Shown here: in pieces, positions 55,844 to 64,000 of the stretch
Layout of the letters: every line of letters starts with the position of its first letter
Position numbering within the stretch: position 1 is the first letter of the stretch
DNA from: Halomonas sp. KG2
GTDB lineage: Bacteria; Pseudomonadota; Gammaproteobacteria; Pseudomonadales; Halomonadaceae
Assembly (NCBI GenBank): GCA_030440445.1
Contig: CP098528.1
Span: 310,001 to 374,000, forward strand
Direction: 5' to 3'
Length of the DNA stretch: 64,000 bases
The notes under the pieces: model-generated
Databases searched by the model: none
Told to the model about the DNA's origin: nothing
Seen by the model: the letters and a program-made list of their open reading frames with translations, nothing else
Made by a program: the position numbers and the translations under genes

Positions 55844-57311
55844 GGAGCATCACCTCCTGAGTGTGTGGTTGGGCGTGGGTAGACGATTCTATGACCAAGC
55901 GCAGGCGTTCAAGTAGCGCGCTCGCTGAGCGCGTGCGGTAGTCGGCACTGCCACGAACATCGCTCATCGGTGAAAAGTCATTCGCGAGCGCTTGGCGTGC
56001 AGCCTCGAAGACGCTTGGTGAGGGGGGATTTCCTTCGAGAGCTGCTTCGGCCCTGCGGGCTCGGGCAGGTATGCCGGCCATACCACCGAAGGCTAGGCGT
56101 ACATCGCGTAGACACCCATCCTCCAGATGCCAGGCAAAAGCACTCAGCACGGCAGAAATATCATCTTCGCGCCGCTTCGAGAGTTTCCATACTTTCAACT
56201 GGCGGCCTGCTTGCGGGGCCGGGATGAAAACCGCGCTTAACACTTCATTGTCAGCCAGGTCGGTCTTTTTGTAGTCGATGAAGAAGTTGTTGGCGGCAAT
56301 CTCGCGGGAGCCGTTAGGGCCTGCAAGGCGAAGCTGTGCATCAAGAGCCAGCAGCACCGGCGGGGTGTCGCCAATGGGGGATGCATTAGCGACGTTGCCA
56401 CCCAAGGTGCCGCGGTTGCGTACCTGAGCCGAGCCTAAGCGGTGTAAGAGATGGGCAAAGGTTGGATATTCACTCTCGAGCAGGGGCTCCAAACGTGCAT
56501 AGGTGACGGCTGCTCCGATCCACCAACCGGGGCGCCCGCTCGCATCCTGACCTTGTTCAATTTGCTGAAGCTCACTTACGCGCGTGGTATCGATAAGCCG
56601 TGGTAAGTCCTTCAGTTGTTGGGTGACTTCAAGCCAAAGGTCAGTGGCACCCGCAACCAAGCGTGCTTCTGGATGGGCTGCGCGTAGGCGTACTAGGTCA
56701 TTCAACTGACGAGGTTGATGGAAACGGCTGTTGGTTTCGTCCGGGTTGGCCTCGTGCTGATTATCTTGCGCATCATTCAGTGTGGCATCTAACCAGATAG
56801 GGCGATGACCATCGATACTGTTCATTGCTAACGCCGCATCACGAATGGGGCGATAGCCAGTGCAGCGACACAGGTTGCCGCCAAGTGCGGCTTCAAGGCG
56901 CTCAGGGCTAAAGGGCGTGGCGAGCGGGTTAGTGTGCTGTTCTTCGTGCAGTGTGAACAGTGACATCACAATGCCCGGCGTGCAGAAGCCGCATTGGCTA
57001 CCATGGCATTCGACCATGGCGGCCTGGGCGGGATGCAGGTACTGCTGGTCGTCAGCGAGACCTTCGACGGTGACTAAATGGCGGCCTTGGAGCTGATGAG
57101 CGGGCATGATGCAGGCGTTGGCGCTGTGGTAGCGTAGCTCGCCATTGGCATCGGGTGCCCCGATGGCTACCGTGCAAGCGCCGCAATCACCCGACGCGCA
57201 ACCTTCCTTGGTGCCGGTCAGGTGTAGTTGTTCTCTTAGCAGTTCCAGAACACTAAGGTGAACATCCGCTGTAACACGATGCGGTTGCCCATTGAGGTGA
57301 AATGTAATCAT
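55827..57311 (-). CDS. xdhA: Xanthine dehydrogenase, iron-sulfur/FAD subunit
   Basis: Small subunit of 494 residues. The N-terminal [2Fe-2S] domain has CASGDCGACTVAIG, and the second has CGFCTPGIVMSL and NLCRCTGYRPI. The FAD domain follows, with VAGATDLWLEV and GGNVANASPIGD, then a CO-dehydrogenase-type C-terminal part. It passes electrons from the molybdenum site to NAD+. A degenerate RutR-type site lies 38-53 bp upstream. Confidence 0.95.
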   Translation of the reverse strand: MITFHLNGQPHRVTADVHLSVLELLREQLHLTGTKEGCASGDCGACTVAIGAPDANGELRYHSANACIMPAHQLQGRHLVTVEGLADDQQYLHPAQAAMVECHGSQCGFCTPGIVMSLFTLHEEQHTNPLATPFSPERLEAALGGNLCRCTGYRPIRDAALAMNSIDGHRPIWLDATLNDAQDNQHEANPDETNSRFHQPRQLNDLVRLRAAHPEARLVAGATDLWLEVTQQLKDLPRLIDTTRVSELQQIEQGQDASGRPGWWIGAAVTYARLEPLLESEYPTFAHLLHRLGSAQVRNRGTLGGNVANASPIGDTPPVLLALDAQLRLAGPNGSREIAANNFFIDYKKTDLADNEVLSAVFIPAPQAGRQLKVWKLSKRREDDISAVLSAFAWHLEDGCLRDVRLAFGGMAGIPARARRAEAALEGNPPSPSVFEAARQALANDFSPMSDVRGSADYRTRSASALLERLRLVIESSTHAQPHTQEVMLHAYAH

Positions 57312-57348
57312 AGTCCTACCCGTTATGTTGTTATTGGTTGCTTAATTG

Positions 57349-57364
57349 CTGTCCGATCGGTCAA
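57349..57364 (-). promoter_or_regulatory. Degenerate RutR-type operator upstream of xdhA
   Basis: CTGTCCGATCGGTCAA matches TTGACCA-N2-TGGTCAA at 10 of 14 fixed positions, with the right half nearly intact. Its distance to the xdhA start, 38 bp, is similar to that of the perfect site before the permease gene. Confidence 0.45.
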
Positions 57365-57417
57365 GTGGTGCGTGAGAAACGGGGTATTTCTTGATGACTC
57401 AGCATGAGAGGAGTCGT

Positions 57418-58776
57418 CTATTGTGCTGTCAGCAGCATAACCACCGCTAACAGGGCGGAGACCCACATAGCCGGCTTAATCTCGTCCAGCTTGCCGGTGG
57501 CAAGTCGGATGAGCACAAAGCTGATAAAACCAAAGGCGATACCCAGGGTGATGGAGTACGTCAGCGGCATTAAAATGATGGCCAGAAATGCGGGAAAGGC
57601 TTCCTCAAGACGGCTCCAGTCAATCTTTCCAATCGGTGCCATCATGAACAGTCCCACCAAAACAAGAGCTGGAGCAGTTGCGATGCTGGGAACTAGGGAC
57701 AGCAACGGCGAGAGAAACAGAAAAGGCAGAAATAGCACGCCAATAACGACTGCCGTGAGTCCTGTGCGGCCGCCCTGGGCAACGCCAGCACCGGACTCGA
57801 TAAAGGTTTGTGCCGCGCTGGTGCCGAGGGGGGCCGCGATCATCGATGCGAAAGCATCTACCGTCATGGAGCGCTTAAGGTTGCGTGGATTACCGTTGGC
57901 ATCCTTGAGATCAGCTGACTCGGATAGCGCCATAAAGCAAGACAGTGAGTCGAAGAAGTTAGTAAACAGCATCACGAAAATGAATGGCAGGTAAGCCACC
58001 TTGAGGGCGCCTAAAATATCGACCTTCATTACTGCCGAGAAATCCGGCCATGCGGCTAGGCCTTGCCAAGCGACCAATACGTCGTCACTCCACAGCCGCC
58101 CCATAGGGGCTGCCAGCAGAGTGGTTAGGGCGATGCCTAGGATCAGCGCGCCATTGAAGCCGCGAATGACCAGTATCGCGGTAGCCATTAGGCCAATAAA
58201 GAAGGTTATTAGGCTTGCGTTTAGATCACCAAGGCTAACAAGGGTCGCTGGGTTGGCGACGATGAACCCGGCATTCTTGAGCCCAATAAAGGTGATGAAT
58301 AGGCCTATCCCGCAGGTGATGGCATAGCGCAATGAGGCTGGAATGGCCTCGATGATGGCTTCGCGAACGTTAAACAGTGCCAAAATAGCGAACAGTACTC
58401 CTGACCAGAATACGCAGCCTAGAGCAACTTCCCACGATAACCCTGCACCAAGCACCAGGGTGTAGGTAAAAAGCGCATTCATGCCCATTCCAGGAGCAAC
58501 CAAAATTGGGTTGCGGGCATACAAGCCCATGGCCAAGCTACTAAAAAAGCTGATGACCACGGTAGCGGAGAGTGCGGCAGAGAAGGGGATACCCGCATCA
58601 GATAAGATGGCTGGGTTGACCACGATGATATACATCCCGGCTAGAAACGTCGCGATGCCTGCAAGCACTTCGGTCTTCACCGAGGAGCCGCGTCGGCTGA
58701 CATTGAAGTAATTATCCAGGGTGCTCGTTGGCTGGACGGGTGGGGAGCCGGAATACGGCGTAGGGCTTTGTGGCAT
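57418..58776 (-). CDS. NCS2 family purine permease (AzgA-like)
   Basis: Inner-membrane permease of 452 residues with about 12-14 helices. It begins LDNYFNVSRRGSSVKTEVLAG and has GLYARNPILVAPGMGMNALFTY and LPFIFVMLFTNFFDSLSCFMAL, as in AzgA-type guanine, hypoxanthine and adenine transporters. It probably imports the purines degraded by the adjacent enzymes. It is first in the cluster, separated from xdhA by 106 bp, and carries a perfect RutR-type operator 49-64 bp upstream. Confidence 0.9.
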   Translation of the reverse strand: MPQSPTPYSGSPPVQPTSTLDNYFNVSRRGSSVKTEVLAGIATFLAGMYIIVVNPAILSDAGIPFSAALSATVVISFFSSLAMGLYARNPILVAPGMGMNALFTYTLVLGAGLSWEVALGCVFWSGVLFAILALFNVREAIIEAIPASLRYAITCGIGLFITFIGLKNAGFIVANPATLVSLGDLNASLITFFIGLMATAILVIRGFNGALILGIALTTLLAAPMGRLWSDDVLVAWQGLAAWPDFSAVMKVDILGALKVAYLPFIFVMLFTNFFDSLSCFMALSESADLKDANGNPRNLKRSMTVDAFASMIAAPLGTSAAQTFIESGAGVAQGGRTGLTAVVIGVLFLPFLFLSPLLSLVPSIATAPALVLVGLFMMAPIGKIDWSRLEEAFPAFLAIILMPLTYSITLGIAFGFISFVLIRLATGKLDEIKPAMWVSALLAVVMLLTAQ

Positions 58777-58824
58777 GACGATATTCTCTTTGTATTTGTT
58801 GGGTGAGCTATCGAAAAAACGAGT

Positions 58825-58840
58825 TTGACCATTTGGTCAA
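58825..58840. promoter_or_regulatory. Perfect RutR-type operator
   Basis: TTGACCATTTGGTCAA matches the E. coli RutR box consensus TTGACCA-N2-TGGTCAA at all 14 fixed positions. RutR is a TetR-family regulator that senses uracil or thymine and controls pyrimidine and some purine genes, including carAB in E. coli. The site is 49 bp before the permease start and about 495 bp before carA. No regulator gene lies in the window. Confidence 0.7.
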
Positions 58841-59162
58841 CTCGGACAAGCGTAGACAAAAAAACATCAAGAAGGCAACCAAATATATTAATTACGTACA
58901 CAAAAAATTTTGGAGTGACTTCCATCCTCCTCATTTATCGATGACCTGAAGACCGTGGCATATTGATTGCACGGGTAAAACGGAGCATATAAAGTGGCTG
59001 GTAGTTTTAGGGCTAGCCTAAGGTCGATAAATCCTGTAACATTCCAAAAATTTTGGCCCAGTGGCTGCAAAAAGCAGCAAAATATCTGCAGCGAACGAAT
59101 CGTTGTAGGGTAAGCACCGCGCTTGTTGCACTGGCCTCAGGTTAGAGAAAATAGTCAGCTAA

Positions 59163-59339
59163 ATGCTGCGCCATGGCCATTCGCCACGGAAGAGAACAAC
59201 AAGCGGGATGAAACCGATTTTTTTACTATCGGCTTCGTCCCGCTTTTTTACGACCCGACGTTTGCACGCAAACGCCGACAAACCGGATCGCCGAGCCTGC
59301 GCCCACAGGCTCCCACCAGCATGGGAGAACTTGTCTTGA
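59163..59339 (+). promoter_or_regulatory. Candidate carA leader reading frame spanning an attenuator
   Basis: An ATG at 59163 opens a 58-codon frame that passes through the leader hairpin and ends with TGA at 59337-59339, overlapping the proposed TTG start of carA. No clear ribosome binding site precedes it. The carA frame itself is also open from 59123. The layout resembles the pyrBI leader, where translation across a U-rich site suppresses termination. Real translation is unproven. Confidence 0.4.
59201..59249 (+). terminator. Intrinsic terminator in the carA leader (putative attenuator)
   Basis: A 12-bp stem, AAGCGGGATGAA with TTCGTCCCGCTT (one G-U pair), encloses a second 5-bp stem CCGAT/ATCGG and a T-rich loop. 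A T run follows immediately. It ends about 87 bp before carA with no gene just upstream to terminate, which points to attenuation. Confidence 0.75.
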
Positions 59340-60496
59340 ATAACCCCGCATTGAGCAAACCCGCGATATTGGCCCTGGAAGATGGCAGTGTGTTTCATGG
59401 AATTGCCATTGGCGCGGATGGCGTCACTAGCGGTGAGGTGGTGTTCAATACAGCCATGACCGGCTACCAGGAAATCCTCACTGACCCTTCTTACACCCGC
59501 CAAATCGTCACGCTGACCTATCCTCATATCGGCAATACCGGCATTAATTCGGAAGATGTGGAATCTGCATCGATTGCCGCAGCGGGCCTGGTGATTCGTG
59601 ATTTACCCCTGCTGGCCAGCAGTTTCCGTTCAGAGCAAAGCCTTTCTGACTATCTAAAAAGCCAAAATGTGCTGGGCATTGCGGATATCGATACTCGCCG
59701 TTTAACGCGCATTCTGCGTGATAAAGGCGCGCAAAACGGTGCGATTCTGGCGGGTGCAGAAGCAGAGGGCGATGATGCGGTAGAGCGGGCGCTGGCGGCA
59801 GCGAAGGCATTTCCCGGGTTGAAGGGCATGGATCTGGCCAAGGAAGTCTCGTGCAAAGAGGCTTACGAATGGACACAAGGCGAGTGGACGCTGGGCGAGG
59901 GCTACGCTGATACTACCAAAGGTGAGCGTCCTTACCACGTAGTGGCGTATGACTTCGGTGTGAAATTTAACATCCTACGTATGCTGGCCGAGCGCGGCTG
60001 CCGGTTGACGGTCGTACCGGCACAAACGCCTGCTGCTGACGTATTGGCGATGAATCCGGATGGGATCTTTTTGGCTAACGGCCCTGGTGATCCCGAGCCT
60101 TGTGATTACGCCATCAAGGCGATTCAGGACGTATTGGAAACCAATACGCCGGTATTTGGCATTTGCCTTGGCCACCAGTTGCTGGCGCTGGCCTCGGGTG
60201 CCAAAACCATCAAGATGGGCCACGGCCACCACGGTGCTAACCATCCAGTGCAGGATTTAGACACCGGCACGGTAATGATTACCAGCCAAAACCATGGCTT
60301 TGCTGCCGATGAAGCGACCCTTCCAGCCAACGTGCGTGCCACGCACCGTTCGCTGTTCGATGGCACGCTGCAAGGAATCGAGCGCACTGACCGCCCGGCG
60401 TTTAGCTTCCAGGGGCACCCGGAAGCCAGCCCTGGCCCGCGTGATGTGGCGCCGCTGTTTGATCGCTTTATTGCCATGATGCAGGCGCGTCGCTAA
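59336..60496 (+). CDS. carA: Carbamoyl-phosphate synthase small subunit
   Basis: Glutaminase subunit of 386 residues that supplies ammonia to CarB for pyrimidine and arginine synthesis. The N-terminal domain starts [19 protein letters not shown]. The class I amidotransferase has the nucleophile in [24 protein letters not shown], and the His and Glu in GHPEASPGP. The start is uncertain: a TTG at 59336 has GGGAGAA six bases upstream and gives a normal length, as TTG does in E. coli; the ATG at 59321 lacks a good site. Upstream is an attenuator-like hairpin. carB follows 72 bp downstream. Confidence 0.95.
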   Translation: MNNPALSKPAILALEDGSVFHGIAIGADGVTSGEVVFNTAMTGYQEILTDPSYTRQIVTLTYPHIGNTGINSEDVESASIAAAGLVIRDLPLLASSFRSEQSLSDYLKSQNVLGIADIDTRRLTRILRDKGAQNGAILAGAEAEGDDAVERALAAAKAFPGLKGMDLAKEVSCKEAYEWTQGEWTLGEGYADTTKGERPYHVVAYDFGVKFNILRMLAERGCRLTVVPAQTPAADVLAMNPDGIFLANGPGDPEPCDYAIKAIQDVLETNTPVFGICLGHQLLALASGAKTIKMGHGHHGANHPVQDLDTGTVMITSQNHGFAADEATLPANVRATHRSLFDGTLQGIERTDRPAFSFQGHPEASPGPRDVAPLFDRFIAMMQARR

Positions 60497-60568
60497 CGCT
60501 GCCCTTGATCGCTGCCATGTAACGCCGTTTTTTTGTCGCTCATCGTCACCTATTTTGCGGGAACCGTT

Positions 60569-63500
60569 ATGCCTAAGCGTACCGATATCAACAGCATTCT
60601 TATCATTGGCGCTGGCCCGATTGTCATCGGCCAGGCCTGCGAATTTGACTACTCTGGCGCCCAGGCGTGTAAAGCGCTGCGTGAAGAGGGGTTCCGGGTT
60701 ATTTTGGTTAACTCCAACCCGGCCACCATCATGACCGACCCGGCCATGGCCGATGCCACCTACATCGAGCCGATTACCTGGCAAGCGGTTGAAAAAATTA
60801 TTGAGGCCGAGCGCCCGGACGCGATTCTACCCACTATGGGTGGCCAGACAGCGCTCAACTGTGCGCTTGACCTGGAAAAGCATGGCGTACTGGAAAAGTA
60901 CCGCGTCGAGATGATTGGTGCCAACGCCGATGCGATTAACATGGCTGAAGATCGCGATCTGTTCGATCAAGCCATGAAGCGTATTGGTTTGGAGTGCCCG
61001 AAAGCCAAGGTGGCGCACACCATGGACGAGGCCTGGGAAATCCAGGCTGAGCTTGGCTTCCCGACCATTATTCGTCCTTCTTACACCATGGGCGGCTCCG
61101 GCGGCGGCGTGGCGTATAACAAAGAAGAGTTCGAAGAGATCTGTACCCGCGGTTTCGAGCTTTCCAATAACCACGAGCTGCTGATCGACGAATCGCTGCT
61201 GGGTTGGAAAGAGTACGAAATGGAAGTGGTGCGGGATAAGAATGACAACTGCATCATTGTCTGTGCGATTGAAAACTTCGATCCTATGGGTGTTCACACA
61301 GGTGACTCGATTACCGTCGCGCCAGCGCAAACGCTGACCGACAAAGAGTACCAGATCATGCGTGACGCCAGCCTCGCGGTACTGCGCGAGATTGGTGTGG
61401 AAACCGGTGGTTCCAACGTACAGTTTGGTATGGACCCGAAAACCGGTCGCCTAGTGGTTATCGAGATGAACCCGCGGGTATCACGCTCGTCAGCGCTGGC
61501 ATCTAAGGCCACTGGTTTCCCGATTGCCAAAATCGCCGCGAAACTAGCGGTGGGTTACACCTTAGATGAGCTGCAAAACGATATTACCGGTGGCCGTACG
61601 CCCGCGTCGTTTGAGCCATCAATCGATTATGTCGTCACTAAGATTCCGCGCTTTACCTTCGAGAAATTCCCGCAGGCAAACGACCGTCTGACCACCCAGA
61701 TGAAGTCGGTGGGCGAGGTGATGGCGATTGGTCGTACGTTCCAAGAGTCGCTGCAGAAAGCGCTGCGCGGTCTGGAAACCGGTAACGACGGTCTTGATCC
61801 GATCATCACCGATTTCACGCCAGATAACATGGCGATCATTCAGGGCGAGCTGCAGGCCGCCGGTGCCGAGCGTATTTTCTACGTGGCTGACGCCATGCGC
61901 TCTGGAATGAGTGTCGATGAGGTATTTGCGCTCACCAATATCGACCCTTGGTTCCTGGTGCAGTTGGAAGATTTGGTGTTGACTGAAAATGCCGTCGCCA
62001 AGCGCGCCCTGGTCGATTTCTCTGCTCGCGAGCTGTACCAGCTTAAGCGCAAAGGCTTTGGTGATGCACGTTTAGCCAAGCTGTTGGGTGTATCTGAAAA
62101 AGAGTTTCGTAAAACGCGCCAGGCAGCGGGTATTCGTCCGGTTTATAAGCGTGTCGACACCTGTGCGGCGGAATTTGCCTCTGACACCGCTTATATGTAC
62201 TCCACCTATGAAGAGGAGTGCGAAGCGGACGTCTCGGATCGTCAGAAAATTATGGTATTGGGGGGTGGCCCGAACCGTATCGGTCAAGGTATCGAGTTCG
62301 ATTACTGCTGTGTTCATGCCGCCTTTGCCATGCGCGATGATGGCTATGAAACGATCATGGTCAACTGCAACCCGGAAACCGTTTCTACCGACTATGACAC
62401 CTCTGATCGCCTCTACTTTGAGCCGGTGACGCTGGAAGATGTGTTAGAAATTGCCGATAAAGAGAAGCCGGTTGGCGTAATTGTGCAGTTCGGTGGTCAA
62501 ACCCCGCTGAAGCTTGCCCGTGAGCTAGAGGCAGCAGGCGTGCCGATTATTGGTACCACGCCAGATGCCATTGACCGCGCTGAAGACCGCGAGCGCTTTC
62601 AGGTAATGATCGACAAGTTAGGTCTGAAGCAGCCACCCAACGCCACCGCCCGTAGCTTTGAAGAGGCGTTTTCCAAGGCGGAGGCCATTGGCTACCCGCT
62701 GGTGGTGCGTCCTAGCTACGTGCTGGGTGGACGGGCAATGGAGATCGTTTATGACGCCTCCGAGCTTGAAAACTACATGACCAATGCGGTGAAGGTGTCT
62801 AACGACTCTCCCGTTCTGCTTGACCACTTTTTGAGTGCCGCGATCGAGATTGATATCGACGCGGTGTCGGACGGTCAGCAGGTGGTAATCGGCGGTATTA
62901 TGCAGCACGTTGAGCAAGCGGGCGTTCACTCTGGTGATTCCGCCTGTGCGCTGCCGCCTTACTCGCTGCCTGCCGATGTGCAGGATGAAATGCGCGAGCA
63001 GGTCAAGAAGATGGCCGTTGAGCTGGGCGTTAAAGGTCTGATGAACGTGCAGCTGGCGTGGCAGGATGGCGAAATTTATGTCATCGAGGTTAATCCTCGT
63101 GCGTCGCGTACCGTACCGTTTGTGTCGAAGTGCATCGGCACTTCGTTGGCACAGATTGCGGCGCGCTGCATGGCGGGTAAGACACTGGCCGAGCAGGGCT
63201 TTGAGCGCGAAATTATCCCGCACTTCTATAGCGTGAAAGAGGCGGTCTTTCCGTTCAACAAGTTCCAGGGTGTTGACCCGATTCTGTCGCCCGAGATGAA
63301 GTCGACGGGTGAAGTAATGGGCTCTGGCGAGACCTTTGCAGAAGCGTTCTTTAAAGCGCAGTTGGGCGCTGGCGAAGCCATTCCAGCATTGGATGGCGAG
63401 CGTAAAGCGTTCCTTTCAGTGCGCGAGCCTGATAAGCAAGGGATTATCGAAGTGGCGCGTTCTCTGCTAACATTGGGCTTCACACTATGTGCAACGCGCG

Positions 63501-63799
63501 GTACAGCGGCAGCACTTGAGGCTGCTGGACTGGAAGTGGAGCACGTCAATAAAGTCTACGAAGGCCGTCCCCATATTGTCGATCTGTTGAAGAACGACGA
63601 AATCGCCTACATCGTGAACACGACTGAAGGTCGTCAGGCTATTAACGACTCTTCAATTATTCGCCGTACTGCTCTCGCGCGCAAGGTGCCCTATGCGACC
63701 ACCTTGGCGGGCGCTAATGCTGTTTGCATGGCGCTGGAGTACGGTAGGGAGATTACGGTGCGGCGCCTTCAGGATCTGCATGCAGGAGCAAGTCAATGA
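60569..63799 (+). CDS. carB: Carbamoyl-phosphate synthase large subunit
   Basis: Synthetase subunit of 1076 residues. It has two homologous ATP-grasp halves: the first begins [22 protein letters not shown] and the second [22 protein letters not shown]. Other conserved parts are [25 protein letters not shown] and [15 protein letters not shown]. The C-terminal about 140 residues are the MGS-like allosteric domain, which binds ornithine, IMP and UMP in homologues. GCGGGAA supports the ATG at 60569. Its stop overlaps the start of greA (ATGA). Confidence 0.97.
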   Translation: MPKRTDINSILIIGAGPIVIGQACEFDYSGAQACKALREEGFRVILVNSNPATIMTDPAMADATYIEPITWQAVEKIIEAERPDAILPTMGGQTALNCALDLEKHGVLEKYRVEMIGANADAINMAEDRDLFDQAMKRIGLECPKAKVAHTMDEAWEIQAELGFPTIIRPSYTMGGSGGGVAYNKEEFEEICTRGFELSNNHELLIDESLLGWKEYEMEVVRDKNDNCIIVCAIENFDPMGVHTGDSITVAPAQTLTDKEYQIMRDASLAVLREIGVETGGSNVQFGMDPKTGRLVVIEMNPRVSRSSALASKATGFPIAKIAAKLAVGYTLDELQNDITGGRTPASFEPSIDYVVTKIPRFTFEKFPQANDRLTTQMKSVGEVMAIGRTFQESLQKALRGLETGNDGLDPIITDFTPDNMAIIQGELQAAGAERIFYVADAMRSGMSVDEVFALTNIDPWFLVQLEDLVLTENAVAKRALVDFSARELYQLKRKGFGDARLAKLLGVSEKEFRKTRQAAGIRPVYKRVDTCAAEFASDTAYMYSTYEEECEADVSDRQKIMVLGGGPNRIGQGIEFDYCCVHAAFAMRDDGYETIMVNCNPETVSTDYDTSDRLYFEPVTLEDVLEIADKEKPVGVIVQFGGQTPLKLARELEAAGVPIIGTTPDAIDRAEDRERFQVMIDKLGLKQPPNATARSFEEAFSKAEAIGYPLVVRPSYVLGGRAMEIVYDASELENYMTNAVKVSNDSPVLLDHFLSAAIEIDIDAVSDGQQVVIGGIMQHVEQAGVHSGDSACALPPYSLPADVQDEMREQVKKMAVELGVKGLMNVQLAWQDGEIYVIEVNPRASRTVPFVSKCIGTSLAQIAARCMAGKTLAEQGFEREIIPHFYSVKEAVFPFNKFQGVDPILSPEMKSTGEVMGSGETFAEAFFKAQLGAGEAIPALDGERKAFLSVREPDKQGIIEVARSLLTLGFTLCATRGTAAALEAAGLEVEHVNKVYEGRPHIVDLLKNDEIAYIVNTTEGRQAINDSSIIRRTALARKVPYATTLAGANAVCMALEYGREITVRRLQDLHAGASQ

Positions 63800-64000
63800 A
63801 CAAGGTCCCGATGACGGTAGCGGGAGAAAAAAGTCTTCGCGAAGAGCTTAATCACTTGAAGGGCGAAGCCCGCCCTCAAGTTATTGCTGCTATTGCTGAA
63901 GCGCGTGAACATGGCGATCTCAAGGAGAACGCCGAGTACCACGCCGCTCGCGAGCAGCAAGGATTTATTGAAGGCCGTATCCAGGAAATTGAAAGCAAGC
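63796..64000 (+). CDS. greA: Transcription elongation factor GreA (partial, cut by window end)
   Basis: Only the first 68 codons are present. They read [21 protein letters not shown] and then [24 protein letters not shown], the coiled-coil hairpin with conserved acidic Asp and Glu of GreA. It stimulates RNA cleavage in stalled RNA polymerase. It follows carB with a 4-base overlap, the order found in many gammaproteobacteria. Confidence 0.95.
   Translation, partial: MNKVPMTVAGEKSLREELNHLKGEARPQVIAAIAEAREHGDLKENAEYHAAREQQGFIEGRIQEIESK

Larger units (their letters stand above)
58777..59335. other. Divergent regulatory region between the purine permease and carA
   Basis: This 559-bp region holds a RutR-type palindrome, two copies of CAAAAATTTTGG-like sequence (58901-58913, 59044-59056), a possible promoter (TTGATT or TTGCAC near 58963-58972 with TATAAA at 58988), the carA leader hairpin and candidate leader reading frames. 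No full gene is seen. Confidence 0.6.

Noticed and set aside
59123..59335. N-terminal extension of carA from a TTG at 59123
   Set aside because: The added 71 residues pass through the leader hairpin, have no match to CarA proteins and lack a good ribosome binding site.

Overview
The window is one contiguous stretch of a gammaproteobacterial chromosome, most probably from a halophilic or haloalkaliphilic member of the Halomonadaceae (Halomonas and relatives). This assignment is inference. It rests on the conserved gammaproteobacterial gene order (rplU-rpmA-obgE-proB; smpB-ssrA; ratA-rnfH; bamE-fur-recN-grpE-dnaK-dnaJ; dapB; carAB-greA), on the acidic bias of many proteins, and on several sodium-coupled transporters (NhaD, NhaC, an SbtA-type bicarbonate permease, a CaCA exchanger). 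No insertion sequence, prophage, CRISPR array, rRNA or tRNA was found. The only RNA gene recognised is tmRNA.

Layout. 1-3.2 kb: ribosomal proteins L21 and L27, the Obg GTPase and glutamate 5-kinase. 3.2-9.4 kb: a DUF1853 gene, two PepSY proteins beside a PhoP/PhoQ-like two-component system, and a PhoD-like phosphatase. 9.6-11.3 kb: an EAL-CBS-GGDEF protein. 11.4-15.7 kb: a phnD-phnC-phnE-phnE transporter operon ending in a histidine phosphatase, preceded by four 11-bp-spaced PhoB-type heptamers. 15.8-22 kb: an NlpC/P60 lipoprotein, a SprA-related metalloprotease, small proteins, a GST and a membrane-bound c-di-GMP protein with a periplasmic solute-binding sensor. 22-36 kb: an ion and solute accessory region with NhaD, a TAXI-TRAP uptake system, a LysR/CaCA/BacA-like gene set, periplasmic gamma-glutamyltransferase, an SbtA-like permease, NhaC and a DadA-like oxidoreductase. 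36-37.4 kb: a His-rich porin-like protein with a Zur-like site. 37.6-46.4 kb: trans-translation genes, ratA-rnfH, bamE/fur/recN and the heat-shock chaperones, with visible sigma-32 and LexA-type sites. 46.6-51.9 kb: an EamA transporter, a ferric-siderophore-type ABC transporter, DUF2218 and dapB. 52-58.8 kb: a purine catabolism cluster (permease, xanthine dehydrogenase, guanine deaminase) on the minus strand. 59.3-64 kb: carA, carB and the start of greA.

How the parts work together. The purine cluster lies between dapB and carAB, which are neighbours in many gammaproteobacteria. It carries a perfect match to the RutR-type operator (TTGACCA-N2-TGGTCAA) upstream of the permease and a degenerate copy upstream of xdhA. 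carA has a strong intrinsic terminator in its leader, with reading frames open across it, which resembles a pyrimidine attenuator. The phn operon looks PhoB-controlled but has no C-P lyase nearby. No wholly undescribed multi-gene system can be claimed from the sequence alone. The strongest candidates for new biology are the purine-cluster operators next to carAB, the carA leader, the LysR-CaCA-BacA-like gene set, the PepSY/PhoPQ-like locus and the phn operon with its phosphatase.
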